Source of the DNA: Trueperella abortisuis
GTDB lineage: Bacteria > Actinomycetota > Actinomycetes > Actinomycetales > Actinomycetaceae
Assembly: GCF_030811095.1 (NCBI RefSeq)
Contig: NZ_JAUSQL010000001.1
Span: 744,001-808,000, forward strand
DNA length: 64,000 bases
Reading direction: 5' to 3'
The notes under the pieces were generated by a model. The model made no database searches. It saw nothing but the letters and a program-made list of their open reading frames with translations, and was not told where the DNA came from. How positions within the stretch are numbered: the first letter of the stretch is position 1; each line of letters starts with the position of its first letter. The position numbers were made by a program, and so were the translations under genes. This document shows positions 54,909 to 64,000 of this stretch, piece by piece.

Positions 54909-56195
54909 ATGACCGACCTTTTCAACCAGTCGCTTCGCGACCTCGACCCGGATATCGCCAAGGTTCTCGACCAGGAGCTGAATCGCCAGCGCGAACAGCT
55001 TGAGATGATCGCCTCCGAGAACTTCGTGCCGCGCGCCGTTCTTCAGGCACAGGGTTCGGTGTTGACCAACAAGTACGCCGAGGGCTACCCCGGAAAGCGT
55101 TACTACGGCGGGTGCGAGTTCGTCGACGTCGCCGAGTCGCTCGCGATCGAGCGCGCCAAGGCCCTCTTCGACGCCGAGTACGCCAACGTCCAGCCGCACT
55201 CCGGCGCGCAGGCCAACGCCGCCGTCTACCACGCCCTCCTCACCCCGGGGGACACGATCATGGGCCTTGAGCTATCCCACGGCGGTCACCTCACCCACGG
55301 GATGAAGATCAACTTCTCGGGCAAGAACTACAATGTTGTTTCCTACGGCGTCTCGCCGGAAACCTACCTCATCGATATGGACGACGTGCGGGCTAAGGCC
55401 CTCGAGCACAAGCCGAAGTTGATCATCGCGGGCTGGTCGGCCTACCCGCGTCACCTGGACTTCCAGGCCTTCCGCGACATCGCCGACGAGGTCGGCGCCT
55501 ACCTGTGGGTGGACATGGCGCACTTTGCCGGCTTGGTGGCCGCGGGCCTGCACCCGAACCCGGTGCCCTACGCCGACGTCGTCACCACCACGATCCACAA
55601 GACCATCGGTGGGCCGCGCTCGGGCATGATCCTCTCCCGCGACGCCGAGCGCTTCGGGCGCAAGCTCAACTCGGCCGTCTTCCCCGGCCAGCAGGGTGGC
55701 CCGCTCATGCATGTGATCGCCGCGAAGGCCGTGGCGCTGAAGATCGCGGCAACCGAGGAGTTCAAGGACCGCCAGCGCCGCACGCTCGAGGGCGCGAAGA
55801 TCCTCGCCGAGCGCCTCGCCCAGCCCGACGTGGCGGGCAAGGGCATCGCGGTTGTCTCCGGCGGAACCGACGTCCACCTCGTGCTCGTCGATCTGCGCGA
55901 CGCAGAGCTCAACGGCAAGGAGGGGGAGGACCTCCTCCACGAGGTTGGTATCACGATCAACCGCAACACCGTCCCCTTCGACCCGCGTCCGGCAACCGTC
56001 ACCTCCGGCCTGCGTATCGGCACGCCCGCCCTAGCCACCCGCGGCTTTGGAACCAACGAGTTCCGCGAGGTCGCCGACGTGATCGCCACCGCCCTGCGCG
56101 ACGGCAAGGGCGCCGACATCCCGGCGCTGCGAGCCCGAACCGCCAAGCTCGCCGCGGACTTCCCGCTGTACGAAGGGTTGGACCAGTTCGCATGA
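54909..56195 (+). CDS. glyA: Serine hydroxymethyltransferase
   Basis: 428 residues, PLP enzyme converting serine + THF to glycine + methylene-THF. Signatures: [48 protein letters not shown], and the PLP lysine loop [15 protein letters not shown] (Lys231). ATG 54909 follows GAGGAG. Regulated by the ZTP riboswitch directly upstream. Its stop overlaps the start of folD (ATGA), so both are translated from one message. Confidence 0.97.
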   Translation: MTDLFNQSLRDLDPDIAKVLDQELNRQREQLEMIASENFVPRAVLQAQGSVLTNKYAEGYPGKRYYGGCEFVDVAESLAIERAKALFDAEYANVQPHSGAQANAAVYHALLTPGDTIMGLELSHGGHLTHGMKINFSGKNYNVVSYGVSPETYLIDMDDVRAKALEHKPKLIIAGWSAYPRHLDFQAFRDIADEVGAYLWVDMAHFAGLVAAGLHPNPVPYADVVTTTIHKTIGGPRSGMILSRDAERFGRKLNSAVFPGQQGGPLMHVIAAKAVALKIAATEEFKDRQRRTLEGAKILAERLAQPDVAGKGIAVVSGGTDVHLVLVDLRDAELNGKEGEDLLHEVGITINRNTVPFDPRPATVTSGLRIGTPALATRGFGTNEFREVADVIATALRDGKGADIPALRARTAKLAADFPLYEGLDQFA

Positions 56196-57079
56196 TCCTC
56201 ATGGACGGAAACGCCACCGCGGCCTCCATTAAGAAGGAGGTGGCCGCGCGGACGGCGGAGTTACGCGAGCGTGGCGTGGTGCTCGGGCTGGGCACTATCC
56301 TCGTCGGCGACGACCCCGGTTCGAAGATCTACGTGGACGCCAAACACCGCGACTGCGCCGAGGTCGGCATCCAGTCGCTACGCATCGAGTTGCCGCGAGA
56401 GGCGAGCACGCAGGACGTGCTCGCCGCCGTCGCCCACTTTAACCAGGCGTCGGCCGTGACCGGCTTCATTGTCCAACTCCCGTTGCCCCCGCAGTGCGAC
56501 ACGGAGCGGATTGTCGAGGCCATCTGGCCCGCGAAGGATGTTGACGGGCTGAGCCCGCTCAACGTCGGCCGCCTGGCCTCCACCTCGCGTGGCGAGTTGC
56601 CCACCCCGATCGCCTGCACCCCGCGTGGCATCGTCGAGCTCGGCTGCCGCCACGGTGTGCAGTGGGAGGGCGCCGTCGTGTGCGTGGTCGGCCAGGGGCA
56701 GACCGCAGGGCGTCCGCTCTCGCTCCTGCTCACCCACGAGAAGATTGGCTCCACCGTCATTTCCTGCCACATCGGCACCCGGGACCTCGCCCGGCACACG
56801 CGGGAGGCCGACGTCGTCGTGGCCGCGGCCGGCGTGCCGGGGCTCATCGGGGTCGACATGGTCAAGCCCGGAGCGGCCGTCTTCGACGTGGGAGTCACCC
56901 GCAGGCGCGATCCGGCAACGGGCAAGAACAAGATCATCGGCGACGTCGACCCGGCGGTGCGCGAGGTTGCCGGCTACTTCTCGCCCAACCCGGGCGGGGT
57001 GGGGCCGATGACGCGCGCGACGCTCCTGCTCAACGTGGTCGAGGCCGGGGAGAAGGCCGCGGCCGAGATGGGGCGTTAG
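56192..57079 (+). CDS. folD: Methylene-THF dehydrogenase/cyclohydrolase
   Basis: 295 residues. Converts methylene-THF to 10-formyl-THF, the formyl donor for purH. Motifs: [24 protein letters not shown] with the Tyr and Lys of the active site, [34 protein letters not shown], the nucleotide-binding [16 protein letters not shown] and [16 protein letters not shown] 56192 overlaps the glyA stop. A second start (ATG 56201) would shorten it by 3 residues. Same riboswitch control as glyA. Confidence 0.96.
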   Translation: MILMDGNATAASIKKEVAARTAELRERGVVLGLGTILVGDDPGSKIYVDAKHRDCAEVGIQSLRIELPREASTQDVLAAVAHFNQASAVTGFIVQLPLPPQCDTERIVEAIWPAKDVDGLSPLNVGRLASTSRGELPTPIACTPRGIVELGCRHGVQWEGAVVCVVGQGQTAGRPLSLLLTHEKIGSTVISCHIGTRDLARHTREADVVVAAAGVPGLIGVDMVKPGAAVFDVGVTRRRDPATGKNKIIGDVDPAVREVAGYFSPNPGGVGPMTRATLLLNVVEAGEKAAAEMGR

Positions 57080-57152
57080 CTACGGGCGTAGCGGGCGGCC
57101 CGCCCCTGCGAATGAGGCATCCAGCCCGTACACTTGGGGCGAAGGAGGTCGC

Positions 57153-57980
57153 ATGCTTGTCGCCACAGTCAACGTCAACGGGATTCGCGCCGCCGCACGC
57201 AAGGGCATGGGGGAGTGGATCGATGCCACAGATGCGGACGTCATCTTGTTCCAGGAGGTGCGCGCGCCCGAGGATCTGGCCGCCGGCCTGATCGGTGATC
57301 GCTACCGGGTGATCCAGCAGGCATCCGTCCTCAAGGGGCGCGCCGGCGTTGCGGTCGCGGTCAAGGCGGACTATGAGCTGGGGCCAACGCGCCTCGGCCT
57401 GCAAGCGGGCCTGGCCCCGGCTGACGCTACGCTCGCCGAGCCGCCGGTGGACACCGGGCGCTGGGTGGAGGTGGACGTGCCCGCTCTGGACACCACCTTC
57501 GTCTCGGCCTACCTGCATTCCGGGGTGGCGGACAATGCCGAGAAGATGGCGGCCAAGTACGCCCACCTCGATCGGGTCACGCAGCGCCTCGACGAGCTTC
57601 GCTCCGACCGCCCGCTCGCCCACGTGCTCGTGGCGGGGGACTTTAACATCGTCCACACCCCTCTCGACATCAAGAACTGGAAGCCCAACCACAACAAGAC
57701 CGCCGGCGTGCTCGATCGGGAGATCGCCTATCTCGACCGGTGGTTCGAGGATTATGTCGATACCCAGCGCCGGCTCGTGGGCGAGGTGCAGGGTCCCTAC
57801 ACGTGGTGGTCCCAGCGCGGGAAGGCCTTCGATAACGACGCCGGATGGCGCATCGACTACCAGATGACCAGCCCGGATCTGGCGGCGCTCGCCGTCGATG
57901 CGCGGGTGGATCGGGCAAGCCAATACGCAAAGCGCTGGTCTGACCACGCGCCGCTCGTGGTGACCTACCGGGGAGAATAA
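57153..57980 (+). CDS. xthA: Exodeoxyribonuclease III
   Basis: 275 residues of the EEP nuclease family. TVNVNGIRAAARKG and LFQEVRAPEDL (metal-binding Glu), VAGDFNIVHTPLDIKN (catalytic Asp/Asn), TWWSQRGKAFDNDAGWRIDYQM and the final SDHAPLVV (catalytic His). Removes abasic sites and 3' blocks in base-excision repair. A -10-like TACACT (57129-57134) and GGAGG before ATG 57153 mark its own promoter. Confidence 0.93.
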   Translation: MLVATVNVNGIRAAARKGMGEWIDATDADVILFQEVRAPEDLAAGLIGDRYRVIQQASVLKGRAGVAVAVKADYELGPTRLGLQAGLAPADATLAEPPVDTGRWVEVDVPALDTTFVSAYLHSGVADNAEKMAAKYAHLDRVTQRLDELRSDRPLAHVLVAGDFNIVHTPLDIKNWKPNHNKTAGVLDREIAYLDRWFEDYVDTQRRLVGEVQGPYTWWSQRGKAFDNDAGWRIDYQMTSPDLAALAVDARVDRASQYAKRWSDHAPLVVTYRGE

Positions 57981-57988
57981 GGAGAATA

Positions 57989-59254
57989 ATGGGCGCTGAG
58001 ATACGCAAGAAGAAAGATCCGGCGCCGCCGGCGGTGCGCAAGGCGAGACGGCTGATGGAATGGGCGATGAATCTCAGGATCGTGCGCGCCTTCCAACGCT
58101 ACGGTGTGGCGCGCGGCGCGCAGCTCTCCGGCGGCATCGCCTACTCGGCGTTGTTCGCGCTGGCTGGCGCGCTGACGATCGGCCTGACCGCGTTCTCCTA
58201 TACCCTGGGCGGCAACGACCAGTTACGCGAGGAGCTTGTCGCCACGATCGATTCTGCTCTGCCCGGCATCCTCAAGACGGACGCGAACGCGGGCGGCCTG
58301 CTGGATCCGAACGACCTCATCGTGGACAATCCGTTTAATCTGGCATCGCTCATCGCACTACTCGTGTTGCTCTGGTCATCCATCTCGCTCATGGGTGGTC
58401 TGCGGATGGCGCTCCAGTCGATGTTCGGCATCATCATGGTTCCGCGCAACGCCGTGGCGGCCAAGCTGCTCGACCTGTCGGGCTTCCTCGTCCTCGGCCT
58501 GGGCGTCCTGTCGACCACCCTGCTCGTCTCGGTTACCCAGCTCTTCGGGGAACGGATCTTCGATGCGCTCGGTGTGTCCGGAGCGGTGGGAAGCGCTTTT
58601 ATCACGGCCGCCACCTACGCGGTCGCCTTCGTCATCGACGCCGCCGTGGTCATGTACCTCATTCGCGTCATGTCGGGGGTCAAGGCTCCGTTGCGTGACC
58701 TCGCCATTGGCGGGGTGACGGCGGCGATCGGTTCGGCCCTGTTGCGCACGCTCGGCACGGCCGCCGTCGGCTCCGTCTCGGACAACGCGCTGCTCGCCGG
58801 GTTCGCGGCGATCTCAACGCTCCTGCTGTGGATCAACTTCCTCGCCCGGCTCCTGCTGGTGTCCGCCTGCGTGACGGCCAACCCGCCGGCGTCCGGTGCG
58901 CCCACGCCCTCCCAGGTCGAGCACCTGGAGGAAACCCCGAACTACGTCACCGAATCTGTACCTGAGACGAAGCGGTGGGTGCACGACCCGCGCTCGGGTA
59001 TTATCGCCCCCGACCCGCCCGAACCTACGGGGGAGCAGATCCCGCAGTGGAAGGGTCTGCGTGAGAAACGGGCCCGTAGGCGGATCGAAGCCGCCGAGCA
59101 GGGGATGCGTGAGGCCGAAGCCGCGCTCGCCCAGGCCCGCCAAGACTACAAGGACGGGGCGTGGGACGCGTTTTACGCAGCCACCCGCTACACCACCAAT
59201 TCGAAGAACGCCGCTGTGGGCAGAGGCGACGTCGTGATCAAGGACGGACAATGA
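57989..59254 (+). CDS. YihY/BrkB-family membrane protein
   Basis: 421 residues with about six membrane segments (residues 45-295). BrkB-family features: ARGAQLSGGIAYSALFALAGALTIGL and LLLWINFLARLLLVSACVTANPP. A soluble C-terminal region of about 120 residues contains a charged, probably coiled segment (EKRARRRIEAAEQGMREAEAALAQAR). Despite the old 'ribonuclease BN' label, this family has no proven nuclease role. It starts 8 nt after xthA and overlaps the next gene by 4 nt, so three genes probably share a transcript. Confidence 0.88.
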   Translation: MGAEIRKKKDPAPPAVRKARRLMEWAMNLRIVRAFQRYGVARGAQLSGGIAYSALFALAGALTIGLTAFSYTLGGNDQLREELVATIDSALPGILKTDANAGGLLDPNDLIVDNPFNLASLIALLVLLWSSISLMGGLRMALQSMFGIIMVPRNAVAAKLLDLSGFLVLGLGVLSTTLLVSVTQLFGERIFDALGVSGAVGSAFITAATYAVAFVIDAAVVMYLIRVMSGVKAPLRDLAIGGVTAAIGSALLRTLGTAAVGSVSDNALLAGFAAISTLLLWINFLARLLLVSACVTANPPASGAPTPSQVEHLEETPNYVTESVPETKRWVHDPRSGIIAPDPPEPTGEQIPQWKGLREKRARRRIEAAEQGMREAEAALAQARQDYKDGAWDAFYAATRYTTNSKNAAVGRGDVVIKDGQ

Positions 59255-60336
59255 TTCACGCCATCGTTCCCGCCGGCGGGGCCGGCACCCGGCTGTGGCC
59301 GCTCTCGCGGCGCGACCACCCGAAGTTCCTCACGGACCTGACGGGTTGCGGGCGCACCCTCATCCAGCAGACCTATGACCGGCTCGCGCCCGTGTCCGAA
59401 TCCGTCACGGTGGTCACCGGTCTCGCCCATCGTGACGCCGTCGCCTCCCAGCTGCCCGAGCTGGCGGAGGGGGACATCATCGCCGAGCCATCCCCGCGAG
59501 ACTCCATGGCGGCCATCGCGCTGGCCGCGGCCGTCATCGCGAGGCGGGCGGGCGACGTCGTGGTCGGGTCCTTCGCGGCCGACCACCTCATCGCCGACGT
59601 GGCGGCCTTTCACTCCGCGCTGGCACAGGCCGAACGCGCCGCGGAAGCCGGCTACCTCGTGACGATCGGCATCACCCCCGACTACCCGGCCACGGGCTTT
59701 GGATACATCCAGGAGGGTCAGCCACTCGCGCTGGCGGGCGGTTGCACGCGGGGCGCGCGCCACGTGCTGAGATTCGTGGAAAAGCCGGACGCTGAGACGG
59801 CCGCCGAGTACCTCATGGGTGGGTACCGTTGGAACGCCGGCATGTTCGTGGCCAAGACGTCGGTGCTGCTCGGTGCGCTGGAGCGCTTCGAGCCTGAGCT
59901 GGCCGGCGGGATCGCGGCGATCGCGCAGGCGTACGATACCGCAGATGGGCCGGCGGTGCTCGCCGAACGCTGGCCGGAGCTGAAGAAGATCGCCATCGAT
60001 CACGCGATCGCCGAGCCGCTCGCCGCAGCGGGTGGGGTCGCCGTCGTGCCAGTGGAGATGGGCTGGTCCGACGTCGGGGACTACGCCTCGCTTCGAGACG
60101 CGGTGGGCACCGGCGCGCACGTGGCCCCGGGTGGCGCCGCGCAACCGGTGTTCGCCATCGACTCCCCAGGTGCGCTCGTGTACACCCATTCGAAGCCGAT
60201 AGCGGTTCTCGGATTGGAAGATGTGGTCGTTGTCGAGTCGGAGGGTGCGATTCTTGTCACAAATATCGAGCGTTCGCAGGAAGTGAAAGCTATCGTAGAG
60301 CGGATCTCGCGTTCCGGGATGGAGGAGATTCGGTAA
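59251..60336 (+). CDS. manC: Mannose-1-phosphate guanylyltransferase
   Basis: 361 residues. Nucleotidyltransferase signature VPAGGAGTRLWPLSRRDHPKF, then EPSPRDSMAAIALAAAVIARR, FVEKPDAETAAEYL, YRWNAGMFVAKTSVLL and EMGWSDVGDYASL. Makes GDP-mannose for glycans or mannolipids. It lacks the C-terminal phosphomannose-isomerase domain of bifunctional ManC. ATG 59251 overlaps the membrane-protein stop; longer in-frame extensions run inside that gene and are discarded. Confidence 0.92.
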   Translation: MIHAIVPAGGAGTRLWPLSRRDHPKFLTDLTGCGRTLIQQTYDRLAPVSESVTVVTGLAHRDAVASQLPELAEGDIIAEPSPRDSMAAIALAAAVIARRAGDVVVGSFAADHLIADVAAFHSALAQAERAAEAGYLVTIGITPDYPATGFGYIQEGQPLALAGGCTRGARHVLRFVEKPDAETAAEYLMGGYRWNAGMFVAKTSVLLGALERFEPELAGGIAAIAQAYDTADGPAVLAERWPELKKIAIDHAIAEPLAAAGGVAVVPVEMGWSDVGDYASLRDAVGTGAHVAPGGAAQPVFAIDSPGALVYTHSKPIAVLGLEDVVVVESEGAILVTNIERSQEVKAIVERISRSGMEEIR

Positions 60337-60504
60337 AATTCCGGGAACTTATAGTTCTGTGCATGGATTATCGAACTGTTAAACGAAATTATCACGAAAA
60401 GATTACAGATTCGTCACTGTGCGACAACCGCGCAAACTCACGTTAAAGTTGATGTGATCACTGCACAGGCGTAGTGAAGCAGACCAGTTATGAAGGAGTT
60501 ATCC
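60337..60504 (+). promoter_or_regulatory. AT-rich promoter region of the nucleoside transporter operon
   Basis: The 168 bp before the BMP gene is distinctly AT-richer than its surroundings. It contains a GTGATCAC palindrome (60454-60461). No riboswitch or clear -35/-10 pair was recognised. Confidence 0.45.
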
Positions 60505-61596
60505 GTGAGGAATTTCAAGAAGTTTGCGGCTGTCATGGCTGCGACCGCTCTTGCACTCAGCGCATGTTCCGGCAAGGACGCCGGCGGGGACAAGGGTTCG
60601 GAGGGGGCGAAGTCCGACTTCAAGGCGTGCCTGGTCTCGGACGCCGGCGGTTGGGATGACCGCTCGTTCAACGAGTCCGCTTACAACGGCCTCATGCAGA
60701 GCAAGGACGCTCTCGGCATTAACGTTCAGACCGCCGAGTCGTCCTCCGACGCCGACTTCGCGCCCAACGTCGAGGCCATGGTTTCCGACGGATGCAAGAT
60801 GATCATCGGCGTCGGCTACCTGCTCGAGCAGCCGCTCCAGGACGCCGCCAACAACAACCCCGACCTCCAGTTCGGCCTGGTCGACTCCTACTTTACCGAC
60901 GGCGACGCGCCTGTGAAGGTCGACAACGCCCGCCCGCTCGTCTTCAACACCGCCGAGGCCGCCTACCTCGCGGGTTACCTCGCAGCCGGCATGTCCAAGA
61001 GCGGCACGGTTGCCACCTTCGGTGGCCTTCAGATCCCGTCCGTCACCATCTTCATGGACGGCTTCGTGGATGGCGTTGCCAAGTACAACGGGGACAAGGG
61101 TGCCTCCGTGAAGGTCCTCGGCTGGGACAAGGCCAGCCAGGCCGGTGCGTTCACCAACTCCTTCGATGACCAGACCTTGGGCAAGCAGCAGGCACAGCAG
61201 TTCATTGACCAGGGCGCGGACGTGATCATGCCTGTCGCCGGCCCGGTCGGCCTCGGCGCTGCCGCCGCCGCCCAGGAGGCGGGCGACGTCATGTTCATCG
61301 GCGTCGATTCCGACTGGTTCGAGACCGCCCCCGACTACGCCGACCTGATCCTGACCTCGGTCGTGAAGGAGATCGCGGCCTCGGTTGAGGACACCGTCAA
61401 GGCTGGCGCCGACGGCACCTTCTCCGCCGACCCGTACGTGGGCACCCTCGAAAACGGTGGCGTCTCCATCGCCCCGTTCCACAACTTCGAGGACAAGGTC
61501 CCGGCCGAGCTGAAGGACGCGGTCAAGAAGCTCGAGGAGCAGATCAAGTCCGGCGAGCTGAAGGTAGAGTCTCCTGCCTCCCCGCGAGCCAACTAG
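60505..61596 (+). CDS. BMP-family nucleoside-binding lipoprotein
   Basis: 363 residues. Lipobox LALSAC after a short signal peptide, then the BMP/PnrA-type ligand domain (CLVSDAGGWDDRSFNESAYNGL, VGYLLEQPLQDAA, AAYLAGYLAAG, PVAGPVGLGAAAAAQEAG, FIGVDSDWFETAP). Binds purine nucleosides outside the membrane for the ABC transporter that follows. GTG 60505 is used because AAGGAG lies 7 nt upstream and the hydrophobic signal begins directly; ATG 60490 overlaps that ribosome site. A strong hairpin separates it from the ATPase gene, which would keep binding protein in excess. Confidence 0.92.
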   Translation: MRNFKKFAAVMAATALALSACSGKDAGGDKGSEGAKSDFKACLVSDAGGWDDRSFNESAYNGLMQSKDALGINVQTAESSSDADFAPNVEAMVSDGCKMIIGVGYLLEQPLQDAANNNPDLQFGLVDSYFTDGDAPVKVDNARPLVFNTAEAAYLAGYLAAGMSKSGTVATFGGLQIPSVTIFMDGFVDGVAKYNGDKGASVKVLGWDKASQAGAFTNSFDDQTLGKQQAQQFIDQGADVIMPVAGPVGLGAAAAAQEAGDVMFIGVDSDWFETAPDYADLILTSVVKEIAASVEDTVKAGADGTFSADPYVGTLENGGVSIAPFHNFEDKVPAELKDAVKKLEEQIKSGELKVESPASPRAN

Positions 61597-61649
61597 TTCT
61601 GTCTAAGAACTAGGGGGAGGCCCGGCCCTGGACGGGCCGGGCCTCCCCC
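61593..61649 (+). terminator. Tandem hairpins inside the nucleoside transporter operon
   Basis: First CTAGTTCT/AGAACTAG (61593-61613, overlapping the stop), then a 16-bp stem GGGGGAGGCCCGGCCC (61613-61628) with its complement (61634-61649), loop TGGAC, followed by C and TTT. It probably terminates or processes much of the transcript before the ATPase gene. Confidence 0.8.
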
Positions 61650-61675
61650 CTTTACTGTCACAGGAAGGCAGAATC

Positions 61676-63217
61676 GTGAAACTTGAACTGAGAGGGATCA
61701 CCAAGCGATTTGGGACTCTCGTGGCAAACGACCACATTGACCTCGTGGTCGAGCCGGGCCACATTCACGCCCTTCTCGGCGAGAATGGCGCAGGCAAATC
61801 AACCCTCATGAATGTCCTCTACGGTCTCTACGAGCCGAACGAGGGTGAGATTCTTCTAGACGACCAGCCGCAGAAGTTCACTGGCCCCGGCGACGCCGTT
61901 GCCGCCGGTATCGGCATGGTTCACCAGCACTTCATGCTCATCCCCGTCTTCACGGTGGCCGAGTCCATCGCGCTGGGTTACGAGCCGACGAAGGCCGCCG
62001 GCCTCATCGACATCGCCAAGGCGCGCAAGCTCGTCAAGGACGTCTCCGCCCGCTTCGGCTTCGACCTCGACCCAGATGCCAAGATCGAGGATCTCCCCGT
62101 CGGCGCGCAGCAACGTGTGGAGATCGTCAAGGCGCTTTCGCGCGACGCCCACGTCCTCATCCTCGATGAGCCCACCGCCGTGCTCACCCCGCAAGAAACG
62201 GATGAGCTGATGGCGATCATGCGCCAGCTGGCGGATGCCGGCACTTCAATCGTCTTCATCACGCACAAGCTGCGTGAGGTCCGCGCCGTCGCGGACGACA
62301 TCACAGTCATCCGCCGAGGCAAGGTCGTTGGCGCGGCTGAGCCGACCTCCACCGAGTCCGAGCTGGCCACCCTTATGGTGGGCCGCCCGGTCATGATGCA
62401 GGTGGACAAGCAGCCGGCCAACCCGGCCGGCCCGGGCCTGGTGGTCGAGCATCTGACCGCTTTTGACGCCGTGGGCACCAGGGTGCTCGACGACGTGAGC
62501 TTCGAGGTGAACAAGGGCGAAATCGTTGCCATCGCCGGCGTGCAGGGCAACGGCCAGACCGAGCTCGCCGAGACCATCATCGGCCTTCAGGAGGCCGCCG
62601 GCGGAACGATCGCCCTCAACGGCACCGACATCACGGCACACAGTGTGCGCCAGACGATTGAGGACGGCATCGGGCAGATCCCGGAGGACCGCTCGAAGGA
62701 CGGCGTGATCGCCAGCTTCTCGATCGCCGAAAACCTCGTGCTCGATCAGTACCGCGACAAGCCCTTCTCGGCTGGGGGCGTGTTGCGTCCCAAGGTCATT
62801 TACAAGAACTCGCTGGCCAAGCAAGAGGAATACGATATCCGTCTGACCTCGGTCAACGACCCGATCTCCACCCTTTCCGGTGGCAACCAGCAAAAGGTGG
62901 TGGTGGCGCGCGAGCTGTCGCGCGACCTGGAGCTGCTCATCGCGAATCAGCCCACCCGCGGCGTCGACGTCGGCTCGATCGAGTTCATCCACAAGCGCAT
63001 TGTCGAGGTGCGCGACGCGGGCACCCCGGTGCTCCTCGTGTCCTCCGAACTTGACGAGGTGGTGGCGCTCGCCGACCGGATCGTGGTCATGTACCGTGGC
63101 CGCGTGATCGGCACCGTGCCGGCCGACACCCCACGTGACGCCCTCGGCCTCATGATGGCCGGCGTTCCCCAGGATGAGGCCCTGGCGATGTCGCAGACCA
63201 CGAAGGAGGAGCTCTAA
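61676..63217 (+). CDS. Nucleoside ABC transporter ATPase (two ABC domains)
   Basis: 513 residues, two fused ABC domains of the sugar/nucleoside (RbsA/YufO-like) type. First domain: Walker A GENGAGKST, signature LPVGAQQRVEI, Walker B LILDEPTAVL. Second: reduced Walker A GVQGNGQTE, LSGGNQQKVVVARELS, and LLIANQPTRGVD (Asn-Gln in place of the usual Asp-Glu), so hydrolysis is probably done mainly by the first domain, as is common in this group. GTG 61676 is the start; its TAA overlaps the permease ATG by 1 nt. Confidence 0.93.
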   Translation: MKLELRGITKRFGTLVANDHIDLVVEPGHIHALLGENGAGKSTLMNVLYGLYEPNEGEILLDDQPQKFTGPGDAVAAGIGMVHQHFMLIPVFTVAESIALGYEPTKAAGLIDIAKARKLVKDVSARFGFDLDPDAKIEDLPVGAQQRVEIVKALSRDAHVLILDEPTAVLTPQETDELMAIMRQLADAGTSIVFITHKLREVRAVADDITVIRRGKVVGAAEPTSTESELATLMVGRPVMMQVDKQPANPAGPGLVVEHLTAFDAVGTRVLDDVSFEVNKGEIVAIAGVQGNGQTELAETIIGLQEAAGGTIALNGTDITAHSVRQTIEDGIGQIPEDRSKDGVIASFSIAENLVLDQYRDKPFSAGGVLRPKVIYKNSLAKQEEYDIRLTSVNDPISTLSGGNQQKVVVARELSRDLELLIANQPTRGVDVGSIEFIHKRIVEVRDAGTPVLLVSSELDEVVALADRIVVMYRGRVIGTVPADTPRDALGLMMAGVPQDEALAMSQTTKEEL

Positions 63218-64000
63218 TGGCTCAAAATACGACGTCCACACGCAAGGCAGGGGCGGGCACCTACCTCAAGGGCTTGGTCTACACCGGCATCCGCTCCGGT
63301 TGGCTCGTCTCGGTGCTCGCAGTGCTCATCGCGTTCGTCATCGGCGCTATCCTGATCGCGCTGACCGGTTCGAACGTGCTCGACGCCTACTACGCGATGT
63401 TCCGCGGCGCCATCTTCGACCCGCAGGCCAGCTCCTTCGTTCGTCAGATCAAGCCGATCACGGATTCCTTCTTCTACGCGATCCCGCTCATCATTGGCGG
63501 ACTTGGCCTGGCATTCGGTTTCCGGGCCGGCCTGTTCAACATCGGTGGCGCCGGCCAGCTGATTTTCGGCTCGCTGGCGGCCGTGTGGGTGGGCTTCAAC
63601 ATGTCCTTCCCGCCCGTCGTACACACCCTGCTGGCCCTGCTGGCGGGTATTGCGGCCGGCGCGCTCTACGCCGGCATCGCGGGCGCGCTCAAGGCGCGCA
63701 CGGGAGCCAACGAGGTGATCGTGACGATCATGCTCAACTCGATCGCCACCCTCGCGCTCGGCTACATCCTTCTGCAGCCGGCCTGGCAGGTGCCGGGATC
63801 GTCCTTCCCGAAGACGCCGACCGTGGCCGATACGGCCGCGCTGAGCCCGCTGCTTCCCGCGCCGTTCAAGCTCCACTTCGGCATCGTCATCGCGGTGCTG
63901 GCCACGATCCTGTTTTGGTGGGTGCTCGAGCGTTCGACCTTCGGTTTCGAGGTCCGGGCGGTGGGCGCCAACCCCAACGCGGCCCGAACCGCCGGCATCT
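63217..64000 (+). CDS. Nucleoside ABC transporter permease (5' part)
   Basis: The 5' 261 codons, open to the right edge. Multi-spanning permease of the BMP/YufP type: several hydrophobic helices, GFRAGLFNIGGAGQLIFGS and the cytoplasmic coupling segment ARTGANEVIVTIMLNSIA, plus the start of a second repeat (FEVRAVGANPNAARTAGI). Its ATG overlaps the ATPase stop by 1 nt and follows AAGGAGG. A second permease gene would be expected beyond the window. Confidence 0.93.
   Translation, partial: MAQNTTSTRKAGAGTYLKGLVYTGIRSGWLVSVLAVLIAFVIGAILIALTGSNVLDAYYAMFRGAIFDPQASSFVRQIKPITDSFFYAIPLIIGGLGLAFGFRAGLFNIGGAGQLIFGSLAAVWVGFNMSFPPVVHTLLALLAGIAAGALYAGIAGALKARTGANEVIVTIMLNSIATLALGYILLQPAWQVPGSSFPKTPTVADTAALSPLLPAPFKLHFGIVIAVLATILFWWVLERSTFGFEVRAVGANPNAARTAGI

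Overview
The window is high-GC, densely coding chromosomal DNA of an actinobacterium. The evidence is several apparently leaderless genes (a -10-like hexamer about 6 nt before ATG/GTG), DUF6350 and DUF3017 families, a single-chain type I fatty-acid synthase with its own carboxylase genes, a fused biotin carboxylase-BCCP subunit, and an LAYTG sortase signal. The gene set fits Actinomycetaceae (Trueperella/Arcanobacterium/Actinomyces-like), but the genus is an inference. No rRNA, tRNA, CRISPR array or prophage was seen.

Layout. 1-9.4 kb is housekeeping: sucC (3' end), sucD, an acetyltransferase, DUF6350, purH, DUF3017, a two-domain phosphofructokinase and pgi. 9.4-12.9 kb is a variable island: two full paralogues and one truncated paralogue of an unrecognised family, small exported proteins, a fragment with faint resemblance to lactococcin-972-type bacteriocins, a 188-bp direct repeat and an IS3-like relic. 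12.9-16.1 kb looks like a self-contained signalling/bacteriocin-type locus. A small secreted two-Cys peptide, a histidine kinase and a response regulator run one way; a secreted four-Cys protein with a hydrophobic C-terminus and a two-TM protein run the other way, with inverted repeats between them. 16.3-24 kb holds a DUF4352 surface protein, a sortase-anchored serine protease behind a Fur/Zur-like box, a PLD-helicase-DUF3427 protein, malate dehydrogenase and a sugar O-acetyltransferase.

24-37.3 kb is the most striking region: a cai/fix-type gene set. It holds an MFS permease, an esterase, close CaiA, CaiB and CaiC relatives, a double-hotdog (MaoC-type) protein, a second MFS permease, a metallo-beta-lactamase-fold hydrolase, a TetR regulator, and then fixA, fixB, fixC, fixX. 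In enterobacteria CaiABC plus FixABCX reduce crotonobetainyl-CoA using an electron-transfer flavoprotein chain. Here the expected BCCT carrier (CaiT) and crotonase (CaiD) are absent, and MFS carriers and a MaoC-fold protein stand in their place. The substrate may therefore be carnitine-like but different.

37.3-64 kb is again core: a secreted tripeptidyl-peptidase-like lipoprotein; a lipid operon (biotin ligase, acyl-CoA carboxylase alpha and beta, FAS-I, AcpS, BioY) behind a candidate operator; purU; a ZTP riboswitch controlling glyA-folD; exonuclease III; a YihY/BrkB membrane protein; mannose-1-phosphate guanylyltransferase; and a BMP-type nucleoside ABC transporter that runs off the end of the window.
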